Of a DNA stretch of 64,000 nucleotides, positions 62,374 to 64,000 are shown one piece after another. The position numbers were made by a program, and so were the translations under genes. The notes beneath the pieces are model-generated. The model was given only the letters and a program-made list of their open reading frames with translations. It was not told the origin of the DNA and did not search any database. This stretch comes from Streptomyces liliifuscus (GTDB lineage Bacteria > Actinomycetota > Actinomycetes > Streptomycetales > Streptomycetaceae). Position 1 is the stretch's first letter; each line of letters begins with the position of its first letter. The stretch covers positions 806,001 through 870,000 of the forward strand of contig NZ_CP066831.1 of assembly GCF_016598615.1 (NCBI RefSeq). Direction: 5' to 3'.

Positions 62374-62844
62374 ATGCGAGCCGGTACGGGGCTTCGGTCG
62401 CTGATACCGCTGCTGGTCTGCGGGGTCATGGCCGCGGCCGCGGGGTGTGGAGGTTCCACCGACGAACAGGGCGGCGAGTCCCTGGAGTTGGAGGCGAAGT
62501 GGCACGACAGGATCAGCGAGGCGGTGAACGCGAAGCCCGACGGCTGCACGGCGGGCGTGGGCAGCGCCTGCGAGACCCATGCGGCGGCCGTGCACGCGAT
62601 CACCGAGCGGTTGCACAAGGAGGTGGAGGCCCTGCCCGACAAGGACCGCTACCAGGCGACGCTGGACGGCACCACCGCCATCGACGAGCAGTACGACCAG
62701 TACTTCACCCAGTTGTGCGCCACCGTGCCCGAGACCACGGTCGATGCCGCCACCACCCAGAAGTTCAACACCTGCTCCGGGCTCTACACCTCGATCATCA
62801 CGGGCGCGGGCGATCTCCGGAACAACCTGCGCCCGTCCGAGTAG
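62374..62844 (+). CDS. Unknown lipoprotein
   Basis: 156 aa. A Sec lipoprotein signal (LRSLIPLLVCGVMAAAAGCG, lipobox AAGC) precedes a helical mature domain of about 125 residues with four cysteines (DGCTAG, SACETH, QLCATV, NTCSGL), probably two disulfides. No domain recognised; similar small lipoproteins are widespread in Streptomyces. ATG 62374 has AGGGGGC 4 nt upstream. An extracellular surface role is likely. Confidence 0.75.
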   Translation: MRAGTGLRSLIPLLVCGVMAAAAGCGGSTDEQGGESLELEAKWHDRISEAVNAKPDGCTAGVGSACETHAAAVHAITERLHKEVEALPDKDRYQATLDGTTAIDEQYDQYFTQLCATVPETTVDAATTQKFNTCSGLYTSIITGAGDLRNNLRPSE

Positions 62845-62932
62845 TACGGGTCCAGGGCGGGCCGAGCCCACGCCGGAGGACGGACTACCACCTGCCTTCG
62901 ACGCCGCAGGGCCAGGTCGCAGCCGACCCGAG

Positions 62933-63400
62933 TCAGTCGGTCCCTTCGAGGTACGACGCCAGGTTGGCCAGCGAGGAGGCGATCCCGGTCTCGTGGTCCG
63001 CCTGGTCGATGCCGGGTGGCACATCCGTGGCGGTGACGGTCACCTCGGTTCCGTCACCGGCGGCGGCGAGATGCCAGGTCATCGTCATGGTGCCCGCGAA
63101 CGACGGGTCGTCGGCCTCGAACACCGCCCGCTGCACCACGCGTTCCGGTGGCACCAGCTCGGCGAACCCCACGTCGACGACATCCGTCGCGTCCGACGTC
63201 TTGCCGGGGCTGTCGGTGGGGTCGAGGTAGGTGAGGACCATCCGGAATCCGCCTCCGGGCCGGGGATCCCACCACTCGACCCGCCCGCGCATGCCCTCCG
63301 GCGGCAACCAGGCCTCCAGGGACTCCCGGTCGAGGAGAGCGTCGTAGACATTCGCCGGGGGCGCCGCGATCACTCGGCTGGCGCGGTCAGTCCTGTCCAT
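62933..63400 (-). CDS. SRPBCC/AHSA1-domain protein
   Basis: 155 aa. Bet v 1-like fold: RASRVIAAPPANVYDALLDR (strand-helix start), GRVEWWDPRPGGGFRMVLTY, ELVPPERVVQRAVFEADDPS, MTMTWHLAAAGDGTEVTVTA and a long C-terminal helix GIASSLANLASYLEG. The Aha1-type START-like family binds small hydrophobic ligands or modifies ligand-driven regulators. No neighbouring partner suggests its ligand. The start is ATG 63400. Confidence 0.9.
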   Translation of the reverse strand: MDRTDRASRVIAAPPANVYDALLDRESLEAWLPPEGMRGRVEWWDPRPGGGFRMVLTYLDPTDSPGKTSDATDVVDVGFAELVPPERVVQRAVFEADDPSFAGTMTMTWHLAAAGDGTEVTVTATDVPPGIDQADHETGIASSLANLASYLEGTD

Positions 63401-63429
63401 GGCCCGAGTCTAGGGCGAAGGCGGTTCCC

Positions 63430-63530
63430 TGGACGGCGCGGGGCTACGGTGTCCGGGCCGTGCCGGGACGGGTCGGGCTGTGCCGGAAGGGCCGGGCCGG
63501 GCTGTGCCGTGCTGTCCCAGGACGGACGCC
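63430..63530 (+). repeat. Degenerate GC repeat upstream of the P450 gene
   Basis: Several imperfect copies of GGGCTGTGCCG or GGGCCGTGCCGG stand close together (about 63460-63510). They probably arose by slippage. The other part of the 63401-63636 gap shows no gene. Confidence 0.5.
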
Positions 63531-63636
63531 GTGCCCAGGTGAACTGTCACCCGATGTGTCCGCTCCCGTACAGTCCGCCTTGGCGCCGGCGCCCCGTTGC
63601 GGCCGAGCCCGGCGGCCGTTGACCAGGAGAGGAAAC

Positions 63637-64000
63637 ATGGACCCTGAAGCCAGTCCCGACTCCCCTTCGTACGTCCCCGGCGCGAGGCGGCTGATCCCCG
63701 AAGCCGAGCCTGCACTCGTGAAGCGGTGGCATTCGGGCGGGGGTGAACTGGTTGAGCTGCTGTCCCAGGTGCGCGAACGGTTCGGCGGAGTCGCCGCGTT
63801 CCGCCTCGGGCCGACCCCCACGGTTCTCGTCACCGACCCGGAAGCGGTGCAGCACGTACTCGCCCGGCACCCGGAGCGGTACGTCAAGCGCTCCCACCGC
63901 GCCCGTGTGCTGATCGGCGACGGTGTCCTGGCCGCCACCGGTTCGGCGTGGAAGCAGCAACGCCGTTTGCTGCAGTCCCAGTTCACCGGTACCGGGATGC
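63637..64000 (+). CDS. Cytochrome P450, N-terminal part (continues past the right edge)
   Basis: 121 codons visible. PGARRLIPEAEPALVKRWHS, then the beta-1 strands FGGVAAFRLGPTPTVLVTDP, VQHVLARHPERYVKRSHRA, and the C-helix region GVLAATGSAWKQQRRLLQSQ with WxxxR, which contacts the haem propionate. This identifies a class I bacterial P450; the cysteine loop lies outside. ATG 63637 has AGGAGAGG 4 nt upstream. Ferredoxin partners are not in view. Confidence 0.85.
   Translation, partial: MDPEASPDSPSYVPGARRLIPEAEPALVKRWHSGGGELVELLSQVRERFGGVAAFRLGPTPTVLVTDPEAVQHVLARHPERYVKRSHRARVLIGDGVLAATGSAWKQQRRLLQSQFTGTGM

Overview
The window looks like a stretch of a Streptomyces (or close actinomycete) chromosome. 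Base composition is very GC-rich and codons end mostly in G or C. GTG starts are frequent, terminators are GC hairpins without T tracts, and the gene families are typical of the genus: PQQ-propeller Ser/Thr kinases, MmyB-like XRE regulators, F420-type LLM enzymes, Tat-exported enzymes, and a sugar ABC importer without its own ATPase. I see no rRNA, tRNA, CRISPR array, transposase or phage gene. Several genes are decayed or internally deleted (near 19.5, 24.2, 45.1-45.5, 47.9 and 61.9 kb), as is common in the accessory parts of such chromosomes.

Layout. 0-2 kb: the end of a DUF2975 membrane protein, a DinB-like protein and a TetR regulator. 2-10.6 kb: a divergent catabolic locus, with class II aldolase and aldehyde dehydrogenase on the minus strand, and SMP-30 lactonase, SDR, alanine-racemase-fold protein, MFS carrier and aldonolactone oxidase on the plus strand. 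A CTTGnACrA-like motif recurs in the three relevant promoters. 10.8-12.5 kb: an APH-like kinase and an unknown membrane-anchored protein. 12.7-17.3 kb: two tandem transmembrane Ser/Thr kinases with PQQ propellers. 17.4-18.9 kb: a zinc-starvation operon with a Zur-type box, cysteine-free ribosomal protein L32 and a COG0523 GTPase. 19-29.5 kb: an oxidoreductase and regulator region with a PPOX protein, an AKR remnant, a zinc alcohol dehydrogenase, two MmyB-like XRE regulators, an AKR, a deleted NmrA-like gene, a flavodoxin lipoprotein and a three-subunit exported molybdenum hydroxylase.

29.6-40.7 kb is a rhamnoside-utilisation locus with two GH78 alpha-L-rhamnosidases, an ABC importer (binding protein and two permeases) and a divergent LacI regulator; the divergent intergenic region holds three AACGTT-centred palindromes. 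40.8-44 kb: a Tat-exported binding protein and a two-component system. 44-48.3 kb: a third XRE regulator, remnants of CMD, cupin and phosphoesterase genes, and a FUSC transporter. 48.5-51 kb: two AKRs, one with a Tat signal. 51.2-57.3 kb: a second two-component system, an MMPL transporter with a small membrane protein, and a DHA2-type MFS exporter. 57.5-64 kb: an AKR with a divergent XRE regulator, a membrane protein, an LLM enzyme, a DUF1801 protein, a lipoprotein, an SRPBCC protein and the start of a cytochrome P450.

The most interesting signal is non-coding. A block of about 56 bp is conserved in four separate promoter regions (A 20969-21024, B 22997-23053, C 25518-25574, D 51145-51214). 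In every case it is oriented toward an oxidoreductase gene: alcohol dehydrogenase, AKR, molybdenum hydroxylase operon and AKR. Two copies lie directly upstream of MmyB-like regulator genes. This suggests a multi-promoter redox regulon controlled by these paralogous regulators.
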